A stretch of 64,000 nucleotides of DNA from Sulfuricurvum sp. GTDB lineage: Bacteria; Campylobacterota; Campylobacteria; Campylobacterales; Sulfurimonadaceae. The stretch covers positions 310,001 through 374,000 of the forward strand of contig JAQTLL010000003.1 in the NCBI GenBank assembly GCA_028714915.1, in the 5' to 3' direction. Numbering within the stretch: the first letter of the stretch is position 1; every line of letters begins with the position of its first letter. This document shows positions 16,541 to 26,785 of the stretch, one piece after another. The position numbers were made by a program, and so were the translations under genes. Under the pieces are notes generated by a model. It saw nothing but the letters and a program-made list of their open reading frames with translations, was not told the DNA's origin and searched no databases.

Positions 16541-18880
16541 ATGTCCGACCAAGAAGAGATCATCATTATCGAAGAGTCCGACGCTGCCGGCGTTGAGACA
16601 ACCGAAGCAAAGGATGATGAGAGTACTGAAGCAAAGCCGCCATTTCCCAAAAAGAAAATCCTTATTATTGCAGGGGCAGTGGGTACATTATTGCTGATAG
16701 GGGGAGTGACATTTGCCTTCCTCTTTCACTCGGGGGAAGAGGGTGTTGCCCCTAAAAAAGAGCCTCTAATTTCCTCCAAAAATCCTGAAGAACCCAAGAT
16801 TGAACCCAGCGAACTTGAAAATATGATTGAACGCGCCAACTATATGTATGCCAATGGGAATCAAACCGAAGCCCTCAAATTATTTGAAAAAATTGCCCTC
16901 TACTCCGAATCTATCTCTCAATACAATCTCGGTGTAGTACGTCTCAAAGAAAAAGAGTACAGCGCTGCCCTACAAAACTTTAAGCATTCCATCGCCATGT
17001 CTGAAAACCGTTGTGTTAGCGCCCTCAATGCTGCCGTGTGTTGTCTTCATTTAGAGCAAAAAGAAAATTTTGACTATTACATCGATTTGGCGCATGCGTA
17101 TTTGAATACCGAAAGCTCTTCGCCTATGTATTCTTACTATTATGCCTTGATAAATTACTATCGAGGAAACTATTTTGAAGCCCTCAGCGCCCTGAACCAT
17201 CCCACAACCTCTGAGTACCAAATCACTCAAAATAAGCTTAAAGCTGCGATTGATACTCTGTATGGAAACTACGGTGGAGCGATCGAAACACTCGAAAACC
17301 CCTTGCAGGAAGCAGACTCTTTTTCTCTTGGCTTACTGTATGCCAATAACGGTAATTTGCCTCGTGCCCGCGAATATTTTAATAACGCCATAATTCAAAA
17401 TAAAAAACCCATACAAGAGAGTCTCTCCTTGGTTTTTGTGGATCTAAAGATGGGACAGCATCAAGAAGCAGGCGCTATTCTCAAAAGAGTAAGTGATACC
17501 TATCCAAATGATGTCTATACTCCCTATCCACTTAAAGTATTTCTGAAACCTACCTTGTTTAATGCCGAATCGGCACAAAAAGCGTATCGCACGATAAACG
17601 CTAAAGTTCATCCCCAAACCTATCCAAAAATTTTTGCCTTTGCCCCCTATAAAATCTTTAACGCCAATCAAACCATCAGCTATATCCGGAAAGGAAATGC
17701 CAATATTTATATCGATGATATTGACTCTGCCAAAGAGTATCTTGAAAAAAGTTCACATGCCTCCGATGTTGATTATGGTATCGCTCTCGCCATTGACAAA
17801 GCATTGCACTTCCGTCTAAGAGATGCCAATGCTCAGCTTCAACACCTTCTCTTAACTCATCCGCAACATTCTATATTACATTACAATTTGGCATTAACCT
17901 ATGCTCAGCTAGGAGATTACACAAAAGCATACGATCATTTTTTGCGCTCCTATCATCTGGATGCCAACAACTATCTGTCCGGTATTTTTGCCATCATGAC
18001 GTCTGAGATGATTTCAAAACCTAATCCAAAACTTGTCTCCATTCTCAAAGAGAATCTTACCCAAGAACCCGGAAATGAAGAATTTGACCTCTACCGAACC
18101 CTTGTCTCAATCAGTGAAAACAACTATCCGGCATCCAGCCGTTGGCTTGATAACCACTACAAAGAGCGTCCGCTGTATTTGGTAATGAAAATTATCATAG
18201 CACAAGAGCTTGGGATGGAGGTGCAGGCACAAACAGCCTCTGAGAAACTCATCTGCATCCAACCAAATGATACCCTTCCCCCTCTGCTTTATATCGACAC
18301 CCATTTCAACAATGAAGCACCCAAAGCCTATGCTCGCTTGGCTCTTAATTATTTAAAAAATCAGAAGTCAAACTATGAGGATCTTTTTTTTGGTCCCCAA
18401 ATAGTTCGCGATAAAGCCATTGCAATGGCGGCTATTACGGGTAGGCTTGAACCTTTAATACAAAAGCTGGAAATAAAGCTTCAGACTACGACTGAAAATC
18501 GTGCTAACCTCACTTCTGCTTTAGCTTTGGCTTACTTTTACCATCAAGATTTTGAAAAATCGTACTCCCTCTACAATGAAGCCGTCGATAGCTATAAACT
18601 CACAGATGAACGGACCCTCTTTATGGCAGCATCTGCTTCTATCGGGGCTGAGCATTATCAAAATGCCATTGCCCTCCTCGAACTTTCCAAAATGACCAAT
18701 CCCAACTATCTCGAAAACCGATATGCACTTGGATTGCTCTATATGCAAGTTCAAAATAACCCCGCAGCCATCATTCAATTTACTAAAATGGGGAATAGCG
18801 GATTCACATCCAATACGTTTGATTTTAAAATTGATACTGACAAACTCGCTCTTGAGCCTAAAGATTATCATCCACTTTAA
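16541..18880 (+). CDS. pflB: TPR membrane protein, probable flagellar motor scaffold PflB
   Basis: 779 residues: an acidic cytoplasmic N-terminus (1-45), one membrane helix (about 46-68, ILIIAGAVGTLLLIGGVTFA), then a long periplasmic region of tetratricopeptide repeats (ANYMYANGNQTEALKLFEKI and others to the end). In C. jejuni the gene after serS encodes PflB, a TPR protein of this layout and size that forms part of the periplasmic disk placing the stators in a wide ring for high-torque swimming. Identity here rests on architecture and on synteny with serS, so it is inferred. The ATG follows AAAGAGAG. Confidence 0.7.
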   Translation: MSDQEEIIIIEESDAAGVETTEAKDDESTEAKPPFPKKKILIIAGAVGTLLLIGGVTFAFLFHSGEEGVAPKKEPLISSKNPEEPKIEPSELENMIERANYMYANGNQTEALKLFEKIALYSESISQYNLGVVRLKEKEYSAALQNFKHSIAMSENRCVSALNAAVCCLHLEQKENFDYYIDLAHAYLNTESSSPMYSYYYALINYYRGNYFEALSALNHPTTSEYQITQNKLKAAIDTLYGNYGGAIETLENPLQEADSFSLGLLYANNGNLPRAREYFNNAIIQNKKPIQESLSLVFVDLKMGQHQEAGAILKRVSDTYPNDVYTPYPLKVFLKPTLFNAESAQKAYRTINAKVHPQTYPKIFAFAPYKIFNANQTISYIRKGNANIYIDDIDSAKEYLEKSSHASDVDYGIALAIDKALHFRLRDANAQLQHLLLTHPQHSILHYNLALTYAQLGDYTKAYDHFLRSYHLDANNYLSGIFAIMTSEMISKPNPKLVSILKENLTQEPGNEEFDLYRTLVSISENNYPASSRWLDNHYKERPLYLVMKIIIAQELGMEVQAQTASEKLICIQPNDTLPPLLYIDTHFNNEAPKAYARLALNYLKNQKSNYEDLFFGPQIVRDKAIAMAAITGRLEPLIQKLEIKLQTTTENRANLTSALALAYFYHQDFEKSYSLYNEAVDSYKLTDERTLFMAASASIGAEHYQNAIALLELSKMTNPNYLENRYALGLLYMQVQNNPAAIIQFTKMGNSGFTSNTFDFKIDTDKLALEPKDYHPL

Positions 18881-18889
18881 ATAAGACTC

Positions 18890-18906
18890 TTGCTATAAAA
18901 TAGCAA
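18890..18906. terminator. Bidirectional terminator between pflB and pssA
   Basis: Perfect 7-bp stem TTGCTAT/ATAGCAA with loop AAA, followed on the plus strand by ATATTTTTA. It lies 9 nt after pflB, and its T-tail reaches the pssA stop codon on the other strand. Confidence 0.65.
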
Positions 18907-18912
18907 ATATTT

Positions 18913-19629
18913 TTATCCAACCATCCGTCGAACAAGATAATAGGTAGCACGGAGGGGGCCATACAAAAGATACATCGCCCCAAGCAGTGCCATCCCCTCA
19001 ATAGGATAAACAAAGACCATTAACGCAAGAACAATCACCCCGATTAAAAAACGAGTGAAATGAATAGCACGCATATTAAGCTTTTTGAAACTGGGATAAC
19101 GAATATTACTCACCATAAGAACCGATAAAAGTATAGAAAGCGGCAAAAGCAAGACGCTAAATTTAGCGATTTGTGAATAGCGTTCCATGAGCAAAATAGC
19201 TGTTGCAATCATAATAGCTGCAGTGGGGATAGGAAGACCGATAAATACCGAAGGCTCTACTCGGGAAGTCATAACATTAAAACGGGCCAATCTGACAGCA
19301 CCAAAGATGATAAATAAGGCACTTGCCACAATCCCAATACGACCGTATGTATCTCCGACATAAAGATACATCAGTAATGCGGGGGCAACACCAAAGGCTA
19401 CAATATCAGCTAACGAATCAAATTCAACCCCAAAATGGCTCGCTGTATTTGTAAGACGCGCAACACGTCCATCCAAACCATCAAATATCAAGGCAAGAAA
19501 GATAAACCAAGCTGCACTCTCAAAAGTACCTTGAAGAGCAAGAGAAATAGAATAGAAACCGGAAAAAATAGAAGCAGCGGTAAAAAAGTTTGGGAACAGA
19601 TAGGCAATGGGAGGAGGATCTTTACGCAT
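18913..19629 (-). CDS. pssA: CDP-diacylglycerol-serine O-phosphatidyltransferase
   Basis: 238 residues. The CDP-alcohol phosphotransferase motif DG-x2-GR-x-AR-x8-G-x3-D-x3-D is present as DGLDGRVARLTNTASHFG, followed by VEFDSLAD. About six to seven membrane helices. It makes phosphatidylserine from CDP-diacylglycerol and serine. The ATG at 19629 lies inside the last codons of the psd-like gene (8-nt overlap); an upstream start at 19665 would run far into that gene. Confidence 0.93.
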   Translation of the reverse strand: MRKDPPPIAYLFPNFFTAASIFSGFYSISLALQGTFESAAWFIFLALIFDGLDGRVARLTNTASHFGVEFDSLADIVAFGVAPALLMYLYVGDTYGRIGIVASALFIIFGAVRLARFNVMTSRVEPSVFIGLPIPTAAIMIATAILLMERYSQIAKFSVLLLPLSILLSVLMVSNIRYPSFKKLNMRAIHFTRFLIGVIVLALMVFVYPIEGMALLGAMYLLYGPLRATYYLVRRMVG

Positions 19630-20266
19630 TAAAGCGTCCAATGACGCTCTCTCCTGCTCGCACATCAGAGCCCGGATGAACCTTCAACGTAACATCGTTT
19701 GGAAGATAAAGAATCGTTCTGCCACGAGCCAAAAAGCCGTAACGAGCTCCCTCTTTCATCTTTTGCCCCTCATTTGCACCAATAGCAATCCCAAAACAGC
19801 TTCGATCACTCAAATGCTCCATAAAGATTTCATCACCGCCGGTAGACTTAAACGAAAGAACTGCTTTTTCATTTAATGTCTCGGAAAGCGGATGGTGAAG
19901 TGCCAATGAAACACCATGACGAATACGGCATCTCTCCATTACTCCATCAAAGGGGGCACGCAACATGGATACATTCCACAGTCCATTAAGAAGTGTAATT
20001 TTTTTCATCATCTGCTCATTGATAAGCATTTCTTCAATCCCCAAAACAACACCGTCAACACTGCTGATAATCGAGGAAGGCTCACCCAATGATGCATTGC
20101 GCTCAGGATTTCGAAAAAGAACCAAAAACGCAATGAGTAGTGCACCAACCAGAAATTGGAAAAGATGTAAGCCCGTCATCGTAAAAAAGAGAAAAAAAGT
20201 GGTTGTAAGGACTACTGGAAGCCACCCCTGCTTAGAGAGGATAAAAGTGTCATTTTGAACGCTCAT
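19622..20266 (-). CDS. Phosphatidylserine decarboxylase-related protein
   Basis: 214 residues, with an N-terminal membrane segment (about 14-50), then LFRNPERN and SSVDGVVLGI, NVSMLRAPFDGVMERC and a C-terminal RYGFLARGRTILYLP. These follow the short Psd family, which turns phosphatidylserine into phosphatidylethanolamine with a pyruvoyl group made by self-cleavage at Gly-Ser. At that place the family has FGSRVDVYLP; here ARGRTILYLP has no Ser after the Gly. The position next to pssA supports a Psd role, but the catalytic residue seems missing, so activity is in doubt. Confidence 0.75.
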   Translation of the reverse strand: MSVQNDTFILSKQGWLPVVLTTTFFLFFTMTGLHLFQFLVGALLIAFLVLFRNPERNASLGEPSSIISSVDGVVLGIEEMLINEQMMKKITLLNGLWNVSMLRAPFDGVMERCRIRHGVSLALHHPLSETLNEKAVLSFKSTGGDEIFMEHLSDRSCFGIAIGANEGQKMKEGARYGFLARGRTILYLPNDVTLKVHPGSDVRAGESVIGRFNA

Positions 20267-20275
20267 TTATTGCTC

Positions 20276-22258
20276 CTATTCGTCGATTAGAATTTTATTG
20301 GTCGACGATTTTTCTTTGCGAGGCTCGAGTTTTGTCTCAATAGCATTCTCAATTTCATATTTTTCGATAATACTACGGACTTGCTCCCCTGTAATATTCT
20401 CTTTTGCGTACAACAATTCTACCATTTTTTCGATAGCATCATGATACTCTTCAAGACGTATTTTAACGTCTGCATAACGTTCATAAAGAGTATTTTTAAT
20501 AAACTGGTCCATCTCTTCTGCCATTTTTTCACTGTATTCTTTGGCTTGTGTCATTCCGCCGCCCAAGAAAGTACTACGCTGTTTTTCAAGTACCATCAAT
20601 CCGGCAACATCACTCATCCCATACATCTGAACCATTGCTTTGAGAATATCCGTCGCTCGCTCCAAGTCATTGGCTGCACCCGTAGATATTTCTCCGATAA
20701 AGACCTCTTCAGCTACACGTCCAGCGAGCAAGACATCTATCTCAGCAATCAACTCATGACGTTGCATCAGATATTTATTTTCTTCCGGAGTATTGAGAGT
20801 ATACCCAAGTGCCGCAAGTCCACGAGGAACAATAGAAACTTTTGAAACTTTTTTCGCACCCTTCGTCGTCTCAGCCAGAAGGGCATGACCACTCTCATGA
20901 TACGCAACAATACGTTTCTCTTTTTCATCAATACGACGACTCTTTTTAGAAAGACCTGCAATAGCACGCTCAACGGCTTCACGTAAATCAGCTTGGCGAA
21001 CCGTTTTTTGACTTTTTCGTCCTGCAAGCAAGGCAGCTTCATTGACAATATTTGCCAAATCTGCCCCTGCAAGACCTGCTGTTAGGCGGGCAATCTCTTC
21101 AAGATCGGCATCACTGTCAACTTTTACACCCTTAATATGGACATTTAAAATATCAATACGCCCTTGATAGTCTGGCTTGTCCACCAATACTTGTCGGTCA
21201 AATCGTCCCGGACGAAGCAGCGCAGGATCGAGGATTTCAGGACGATTGGTTGCTGCCAAGATAATTACCGGAGTGTCCGTACCAAATCCGTCCATCTCGG
21301 CTAGAAGCTGATTGAGTGTTTGTTCACGCTCATCATTACCACCCATCATTCCGCCTGCTGCACGGCTTTTACCAATCGCATCAATCTCGTCGATAAAAAT
21401 AATAGAAGGGGCATCTTTTTTGGCTTGTTCAAATAAATCACGTACCCGTGCCGCACCGACACCGACAAACATTTCGATAAAACTTGACCCCGATACTGAG
21501 AAAAAGGGGACATCTGCTTCACCTGCCACCGCTTTTGCCAACAACGTTTTTCCTGTTCCAGGGCTTCCCACGAGAAGGACTCCTTTAGGAATCTTTGCCC
21601 CAAGCTCAACATATCGACCCGGTGAGCGTAAAAAATCAACAATTTCTAAGACTTCTTCTTTTGCCTCTTGTGCACCGGCAACATCCTCAAATTTTGTTTT
21701 TGGTTTTTCAGAATTGACAAGCTTTTTTGAGCTCCCCATTCCCAGTATTCCACCGCCCATACTTTTTTGCATCCGACCCGCAAAAAACATCCAAATAGCG
21801 ATAATAATCAAAAAGGGAAAAAGCCAGCCGAACATTTCAGTAAACCAATTGCTCTCATTAAAGCCGCTGTAATCAATATTTTGCTTATCCAAAAGATCAG
21901 TCAGCTTGGTATCTTCCCCCAAAATACGCCGGGTTGTATACGCTGTTTTATTGTTGCCGTCAGCACTTAGAGCACGGATATAGGTCTGTCCTATTGCTAC
22001 TTTTTCAACTTGCTTATTGATAATCAATTTTTTAAGTTCTGCATAGCTCACCTCTTGTGTACGCGTTGCGGAAGATCCATTTACTTTTGACCCTAGCTGA
22101 CTCTCATCGCCGACAAATGCCTTGAAAAGCATAATAACCACGATGGAAAAAATAGCAAAAGTAATTAAAGGGTTCTTGTTAAAAAAATTATCATTTTTAT
22201 TTTGAGGGTTTTGTTGTTCTGGTTGAGCCACGTCATTATTCCTTTTTGGTGAGTACAA
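20276..22258 (-). CDS. ftsH: ATP-dependent zinc metalloprotease FtsH
   Basis: 660 residues. Two N-terminal membrane helices (about 30-48 and 137-155) flank a periplasmic domain; then an AAA+ module with Walker A GSPGTGKT, Walker [12 protein letters not shown] and second region of homology [17 protein letters not shown]; then an M41 peptidase with HESGH. It degrades unassembled or damaged membrane proteins and some cytoplasmic regulators as a hexamer. Its start lies 23 nt inside the prmA gene. Confidence 0.98.
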   Translation of the reverse strand: MYSPKRNNDVAQPEQQNPQNKNDNFFNKNPLITFAIFSIVVIMLFKAFVGDESQLGSKVNGSSATRTQEVSYAELKKLIINKQVEKVAIGQTYIRALSADGNNKTAYTTRRILGEDTKLTDLLDKQNIDYSGFNESNWFTEMFGWLFPFLIIIAIWMFFAGRMQKSMGGGILGMGSSKKLVNSEKPKTKFEDVAGAQEAKEEVLEIVDFLRSPGRYVELGAKIPKGVLLVGSPGTGKTLLAKAVAGEADVPFFSVSGSSFIEMFVGVGAARVRDLFEQAKKDAPSIIFIDEIDAIGKSRAAGGMMGGNDEREQTLNQLLAEMDGFGTDTPVIILAATNRPEILDPALLRPGRFDRQVLVDKPDYQGRIDILNVHIKGVKVDSDADLEEIARLTAGLAGADLANIVNEAALLAGRKSQKTVRQADLREAVERAIAGLSKKSRRIDEKEKRIVAYHESGHALLAETTKGAKKVSKVSIVPRGLAALGYTLNTPEENKYLMQRHELIAEIDVLLAGRVAEEVFIGEISTGAANDLERATDILKAMVQMYGMSDVAGLMVLEKQRSTFLGGGMTQAKEYSEKMAEEMDQFIKNTLYERYADVKIRLEEYHDAIEKMVELLYAKENITGEQVRSIIEKYEIENAIETKLEPRKEKSSTNKILIDE

Positions 22259-23066
22259 GCGTTACCCATTCGTTTTCAACGATTCGTTCAGTAAATTCGT
22301 ATGTTTTGTACGCGCGTAGAACTTTATCTTCATATTTATCCATTATCCCTGAAAGAATGAGTATCCCTCCCTCGCGTAACCTTTTTTTCAGGTCACTGGC
22401 AATAAACACAAGAACATCGGCAACGATATTTGCCACAATGACATCATACACAGCACTTGTCTCTTGAACAGGTCCTTCCCACAATCGTCGGTACGATAAG
22501 CCATTTTGTTTTGCATTTACAATGGCATTTTCAACGGAAAGAGGGTCCGTATCGCACGCATCAACTATTGCACCTTTTTTAAGAGCTGCCATTGCTAAAA
22601 TACCACTGCCGCAGCCAACATCCATAAGAATATCACCCTCATTCACATAGCGTGCAATCGCTCGTAAACACGATGCTGTCGTTGGATGATGCCCTGTTCC
22701 AAATGCTAATGCGGGATCAATAGCAATATTCAACATCCCTTCTTTGGGTGCTTCCCATGTCGGATGAATATAAAAAGGGGCAATTTCGATAGGGGTAATT
22801 GAGCGTTGATAGTGACCAATCCAGTCGTCATTTTTTTCTTTTGTGAGGGTCAATTCCAAATCAATTACTTCACCAAGGGCACTTTGAAGCGCTTCGGCAA
22901 ATTGTTCAATTCCCCAGCTGACCGTCTCTAAATTTTCCTCACTGCGAATAATAAAGCCATCATCAATCTCTTCAAAACCAACGGGGATAACATCGACTAA
23001 AAAATCACAGAATAATTCAATATGAGCTGATGGTTTTACCACCAGCATATAGTAGTAATCTTGCAT
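22236..23066 (-). CDS. prmA: Ribosomal protein L11 methyltransferase
   Basis: 276 residues. SAM-binding motif DVGCGSGILAMAALKKGA and post-motif DACDTDPL, with LAFGTGHHPTT upstream, which is characteristic of PrmA. It methylates ribosomal protein uL11. It overlaps the cheY stop by 1 nt and ftsH by 23 nt. The order cheY-prmA-ftsH is shared with C. jejuni. Confidence 0.92.
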   Translation of the reverse strand: MQDYYYMLVVKPSAHIELFCDFLVDVIPVGFEEIDDGFIIRSEENLETVSWGIEQFAEALQSALGEVIDLELTLTKEKNDDWIGHYQRSITPIEIAPFYIHPTWEAPKEGMLNIAIDPALAFGTGHHPTTASCLRAIARYVNEGDILMDVGCGSGILAMAALKKGAIVDACDTDPLSVENAIVNAKQNGLSYRRLWEGPVQETSAVYDVIVANIVADVLVFIASDLKKRLREGGILILSGIMDKYEDKVLRAYKTYEFTERIVENEWVTLVLTKKE

Positions 23067-23440
23067 TAAACCTCAGTGCCAAGAACTGCTGAGAGTTTCT
23101 CTTTGAGGACTTGAGGGGTAAAAGGTTTAACAATGTAGTTATTGACCCCTGCTTTAAGGGCAGTAATCACTTCGGCTTTTCCACCTTCTGTTGTGACCAT
23201 AATAATGGGAAGATCCGCAAAACGAGCATCTGAACGAACCTTTTTAACCAATTCCAATCCATTCATTTCAGGCATATTCCAGTCCGTAATCAACATACCA
23301 ATATCAGAATTTTCGTTTAAAGCAGCCCATCCTTGGACCCCATCTTCCCCTTCGAGAACATCTTCATAACCAAGACGCGAAAGGGTATTTTTAATGATGC
23401 GACGCATTGTTGAGCTGTCATCTACAACCAATAATTTCAA
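23066..23440 (-). CDS. cheY: Chemotaxis response regulator CheY
   Basis: 124 residues, a single receiver domain. Acid pocket D7-D8, phosphoacceptor D53 (LITDWNMPEMNG), T83/T84 and K105 (YIVKPFTP) are all present. Phospho-CheY binds the flagellar switch FliM to change rotation direction. The start is TTG at 23440, with AAAGGAAACGC upstream. The sequence ITTEGGKAEVITALKAGVNN-like tail (here VTTEGGKAEVITALKAGVNN) is the typical Campylobacterota CheY form. It is the first gene of the cheY-prmA-ftsH-psd-pssA run. Confidence 0.95.
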   Translation of the reverse strand: MKLLVVDDSSTMRRIIKNTLSRLGYEDVLEGEDGVQGWAALNENSDIGMLITDWNMPEMNGLELVKKVRSDARFADLPIIMVTTEGGKAEVITALKAGVNNYIVKPFTPQVLKEKLSAVLGTEV

Positions 23441-23514
23441 AGCGTTTCCTTTGTAATCGATATAATTTTAAAGAATAATTGTCCAATAATAGCCAAATGA
23501 ACTTTGTGGTAAGT

Positions 23515-24213
23515 TTAAAAAAAGCGTTTTAGATCAATTCTTCCCTCATAAAATGCTTTTCCGACAATAACACCCTCTATTTCACCTGTGGCAAGCAACG
23601 CCTCAATATCCGTATCATCTTTTACCCCGCCACTGGCAATCGTCGTGACACCAGACGCTCTGGCAATCTCAAGAGTAAACTCAACATTGACACCGCTAAG
23701 GGTTCCATCGCGTCCCACATCGGTACAGATAATCGCCTCAACTCCGGCATCAGCGAAGGCACGTGCCAGATCAGTCGCTCGCATCTCACTCACTTCACCC
23801 CACCCCTCAACGGCTACAAATCCATCAATCGCATCAATACCGACCACAATAGGATATTTTGCCGCCATTGCTTTTACAAATTCAGGATCACGAAGGGCAA
23901 TCGAACCCAAAATAAGACGATCGATTCCAAGCTCTAAATAACGCTGAATCGTCGCTTCATCACGAATTCCGCCGCCAAGCTGAAGCTTAACATTACAGTT
24001 TTCACGAATAGCGCGAATTTGCTCCAAGTTTTTTGGCTCACCTGCAAAAGCACCATTGAGATCCACTAAATGAACCCATTGTGCACCCATCTCTTCGAAT
24101 GTTTTTACCAACTCCCATGGGGTATCGGAGTAAATTTTTGCACTCTCCATAAGCCCTTTGGTGAGACGAACGGCCTTGCCGTCTTTTAGATCGATTGCGG
24201 GGAAAATAGTCAT
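23515..24213 (-). CDS. hisA: HisA, ProFAR isomerase
   Basis: 232 residues, TIM barrel. [17 protein letters not shown] at the N-terminus with the first catalytic Asp (D8), and [13 protein letters not shown] with the second. It isomerises ProFAR to PRFAR in histidine synthesis. It lies 11 nt after hisH; other his genes (hisF, hisB) are not in this window apart from hisC. Confidence 0.96.
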   Translation of the reverse strand: MTIFPAIDLKDGKAVRLTKGLMESAKIYSDTPWELVKTFEEMGAQWVHLVDLNGAFAGEPKNLEQIRAIRENCNVKLQLGGGIRDEATIQRYLELGIDRLILGSIALRDPEFVKAMAAKYPIVVGIDAIDGFVAVEGWGEVSEMRATDLARAFADAGVEAIICTDVGRDGTLSGVNVEFTLEIARASGVTTIASGGVKDDTDIEALLATGEIEGVIVGKAFYEGRIDLKRFF

Positions 24214-24224
24214 TGATACCCTTT

Positions 24225-24836
24225 TTAAAGATTGATAAAATTTTGTAATATTTTTAAGCCATTATGATGGCTTTTTTCTGGATGGGGCTGAATCCCTATC
24301 ACGTTATCATGCGCAACGGCACTGGTAAAACGGTAGCCATAAATACTCTCACCGATGCTGTCTGCCTCATTGTCACACAATGCGTGATACGAATGAACAA
24401 AATAAAGATAATGGGCTTCATCCAACCCTTCAAACAACGGATGCTCTTTGGTAAACATCCTGTTCCATCCAATATGGGGAACTTTTAAAGGCGTATGAAA
24501 ACGGCTCGTATCAAATGCCACAACCCGCCCTTTTATAAGTCCAAGCCCCTCATTGATTCCAAACTCTTCACTCGAGTCAAACAGCAATTGCATCCCCAAA
24601 CAAATTCCAAGAAGATATTTTCCACTCTTAGCATATTCACGTACCGCTTCATCCATTCCACGAGCACGCAAGTGCTCCATTGCATCCCCAAACGCACCGA
24701 CGCCTGGCAGAATCAGCTTATCATACGTGCAAAGTTTAGCAGGGTCTGATTCAACCACAACTTTTTCACCCAGCAAATCAAACGCATTTTTGACGCTGGC
24801 AAGATTGCCTATATTGTAATCTACAATCCCTATCAT
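24225..24836 (-). CDS. hisH: Imidazole glycerol phosphate synthase glutaminase subunit
   Basis: 203 residues. Class I glutamine amidotransferase: nucleophile C79 in [11 protein letters not shown], and His/Glu in [10 protein letters not shown]. It supplies ammonia to HisF. ATGA overlap (4 nt) with the upstream PDC-sensor gene, 11 nt before hisA. Confidence 0.96.
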   Translation of the reverse strand: MIGIVDYNIGNLASVKNAFDLLGEKVVVESDPAKLCTYDKLILPGVGAFGDAMEHLRARGMDEAVREYAKSGKYLLGICLGMQLLFDSSEEFGINEGLGLIKGRVVAFDTSRFHTPLKVPHIGWNRMFTKEHPLFEGLDEAHYLYFVHSYHALCDNEADSIGESIYGYRFTSAVAHDNVIGIQPHPEKSHHNGLKILQNFINL

Positions 24837-25741
24837 AGATAATCCTTCTCGTGAGTCAGACGAATATAAACGGCCAATCCTATCAGCAACGTTGAAACCC
24901 CGCCGATGATATAAATAGCATTAATCAACATCGCAGGTTCAGTCATTGCAAATTTAAAAACAAGCATCAACGCTTCGATAGAGAGGGCAATAATAATTGA
25001 ACCCAAAAATCGAACCATAGTTTTATGAATATTGGAAGCAGGATCTTTTTTCGACCGTCCTAATACTTCCTCTTCAAAGAGAGTTTTTACCAAATCAAAA
25101 GTTGCCAGAGAAAGGGTCAATAAAATGGTCGATTCAAAAATATCTTTGATCTCAATGCGCGCATAATGACCAAAACCGTACATCAAAAACCCTTCAATAC
25201 CTTTAACAAAAAGGAGTAAAGCGACAAATGCCAAGGCAAGCGAAAAAATAGCGTAAATAGCCCGAAAGAATTTACCTGCATGACTCTCCAATGCCAAAGG
25301 ATGGGCAATTCTCAGAACTTCAGTTAATGGCATATCCAAACACGCCACATAGATAATTTCTCCATCCTCATCAAAAATAGGTTCAGATGCGGTAACGGTT
25401 AATTCATCATTAAGCAATGAGGGATAGGGATCGGTAATCGTACATCGACGCTCATGCATTGCACGATAATAATAGGCTCTGGTAGAGCGATTTTTACCGG
25501 CATCTTCCTCTTTTTTCCCCTCTTTAAGGTATGTAGGACCAACTTGATTTCCGGTAGCATCCAACAAATAGACAGCTTCTGCCCCTTGCAAATCTCCTTT
25601 TATTTTACGAAGACGTGCAGAAAGTGATTCCACCGTTGCAGAGGGGAGATGATTGGGGAGGTTTTTTTGAAAAAGGTAACAAAAATATGCCCGTGCTTTT
25701 GGGCGAATTTCAGAAAATTGCTGTATATCTTGAACAACCAT
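24833..25741 (-). CDS. PDC-sensor domain membrane protein
   Basis: 302 residues. Residues ~10-155 form a PDC/Cache-like sensory domain (AEAVYLLDATGNQVGPTYL, RAYYYRAMHERRCTITDPYP, TVTASEPIFDEDGEIIYVAC). Residues ~165-300 hold four hydrophobic helices. There is no N-terminal signal or helix before the sensor, so it may face the cytoplasm; that is unusual for Cache domains. No kinase, cyclase or chemotaxis output domain is present. The ATG follows AGAGGAG. It is translationally coupled to hisH. The ligand is unknown. Confidence 0.7.
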   Translation of the reverse strand: MVVQDIQQFSEIRPKARAYFCYLFQKNLPNHLPSATVESLSARLRKIKGDLQGAEAVYLLDATGNQVGPTYLKEGKKEEDAGKNRSTRAYYYRAMHERRCTITDPYPSLLNDELTVTASEPIFDEDGEIIYVACLDMPLTEVLRIAHPLALESHAGKFFRAIYAIFSLALAFVALLLFVKGIEGFLMYGFGHYARIEIKDIFESTILLTLSLATFDLVKTLFEEEVLGRSKKDPASNIHKTMVRFLGSIIIALSIEALMLVFKFAMTEPAMLINAIYIIGGVSTLLIGLAVYIRLTHEKDYL

Positions 25742-25791
25742 ATCATTAACTCCTCTACCGTATTTTGAGGTGAATTGTAGCTTAGTTGCGC

Positions 25792-25797
25792 TATAGT
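25792..25797 (+). promoter_or_regulatory. -10 element before waaC
   Basis: TATAGT 7 nt before the ATG at 25805, with no ribosome-binding site; another candidate leaderless start. Confidence 0.4.
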
Positions 25798-25804
25798 TAT
25801 CCTT

Positions 25805-26785
25805 ATGAAAAGTCCAAATCTACGTATCGCAATCGTCCGTCTCAGCGCACTCGGTGACATCGTCAACACGGCGGTTGTGTTGCAAATTATCCATTGCTAT
25901 TACCCTGACGCGCACATCGATTGGTTTGTTGAAGAGGCATTTGCACCGATACTTCACAATCATCCGCTAATTCATGAAGTGATTCCCGTCCCTCTCAAAC
26001 GACTCAAAAAAAACAAAAATTTCGCCCTCTTAAAAGAGATGATACACACCCTCAAATCTCGTGAACGCTATGACCACATTATCGATGCACAAGGACTTCT
26101 TAAATCGGCGATTGTCGCTTCTTTTCTTCCCGGAAACGTACACGGGTTTGACCGGAAAAGCGCAAGAGAAGGAATCGCCTCGTGGTTTTACTCTACCACC
26201 TCGTCCATCCCTTACGAAATCAGTGTAATACAGCGTAATGTGATGGTGATAACCGAAGCGTTAAATATCCCCTACTCGGATTCGTTGATAGAGAAAAAAA
26301 CTCCTGTATTTGATAGCCCATCTGCCTCGTATGAGAATAAAATTGCCCTTGTCATCGGAGCCTCATGGCAAAGCAAATGCTATCCCAAAGAGCAGTTTGC
26401 ACTTCTTTGTGATTTGCTCCCCTACCCCTGCCATCTCGTTTGGGGCAGTGCACGTGAATACGAGGATGCAGTGTGGATACAAGAACATTCCAAAAATGCC
26501 TCCATTACTCCCAAAATGTCGCTCAAAGAACTGGTTGATTTTATGGCGTACTGCACTCTCACCATCGGAAACGATACGGGACCTACTCATATCGCATGGG
26601 CGATGAACGTCCCCTCCATCACCCTCTTTGGCCCTACCAATGAACGGATGATTTATCCTACTTCTATCAATATCGGGATAAAATCTCCCTCCGAAGTTGA
26701 TATTTTCCACATCAACCGTAATGATTTTTCGATTAACCAAATCGACCCGCATCTCATTGCGACCAAAGCCAAGGGACTTTTATAA
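25805..26785 (+). CDS. waaC: Lipopolysaccharide heptosyltransferase I
   Basis: 326 residues, GT9 family, GT-B fold. IVRLSALGDIVNTAVVLQII at the N-terminus and TIGNDTGPTHIAWAMNVPSI near the C-terminus are the two family signatures. It adds the first heptose to Kdo of the lipid A-core at the inner membrane. Its stop overlaps the following acyltransferase by 1 nt (TAATG), as expected for a LPS operon. Confidence 0.92.
   Translation: MKSPNLRIAIVRLSALGDIVNTAVVLQIIHCYYPDAHIDWFVEEAFAPILHNHPLIHEVIPVPLKRLKKNKNFALLKEMIHTLKSRERYDHIIDAQGLLKSAIVASFLPGNVHGFDRKSAREGIASWFYSTTSSIPYEISVIQRNVMVITEALNIPYSDSLIEKKTPVFDSPSASYENKIALVIGASWQSKCYPKEQFALLCDLLPYPCHLVWGSAREYEDAVWIQEHSKNASITPKMSLKELVDFMAYCTLTIGNDTGPTHIAWAMNVPSITLFGPTNERMIYPTSINIGIKSPSEVDIFHINRNDFSINQIDPHLIATKAKGLL

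Noticed and set aside
21312..21872. 186-codon plus-strand frame inside ftsH
   Set aside because: Antisense to the ftsH AAA+ domain; proline/serine-rich composition typical of reverse-frame artefacts.
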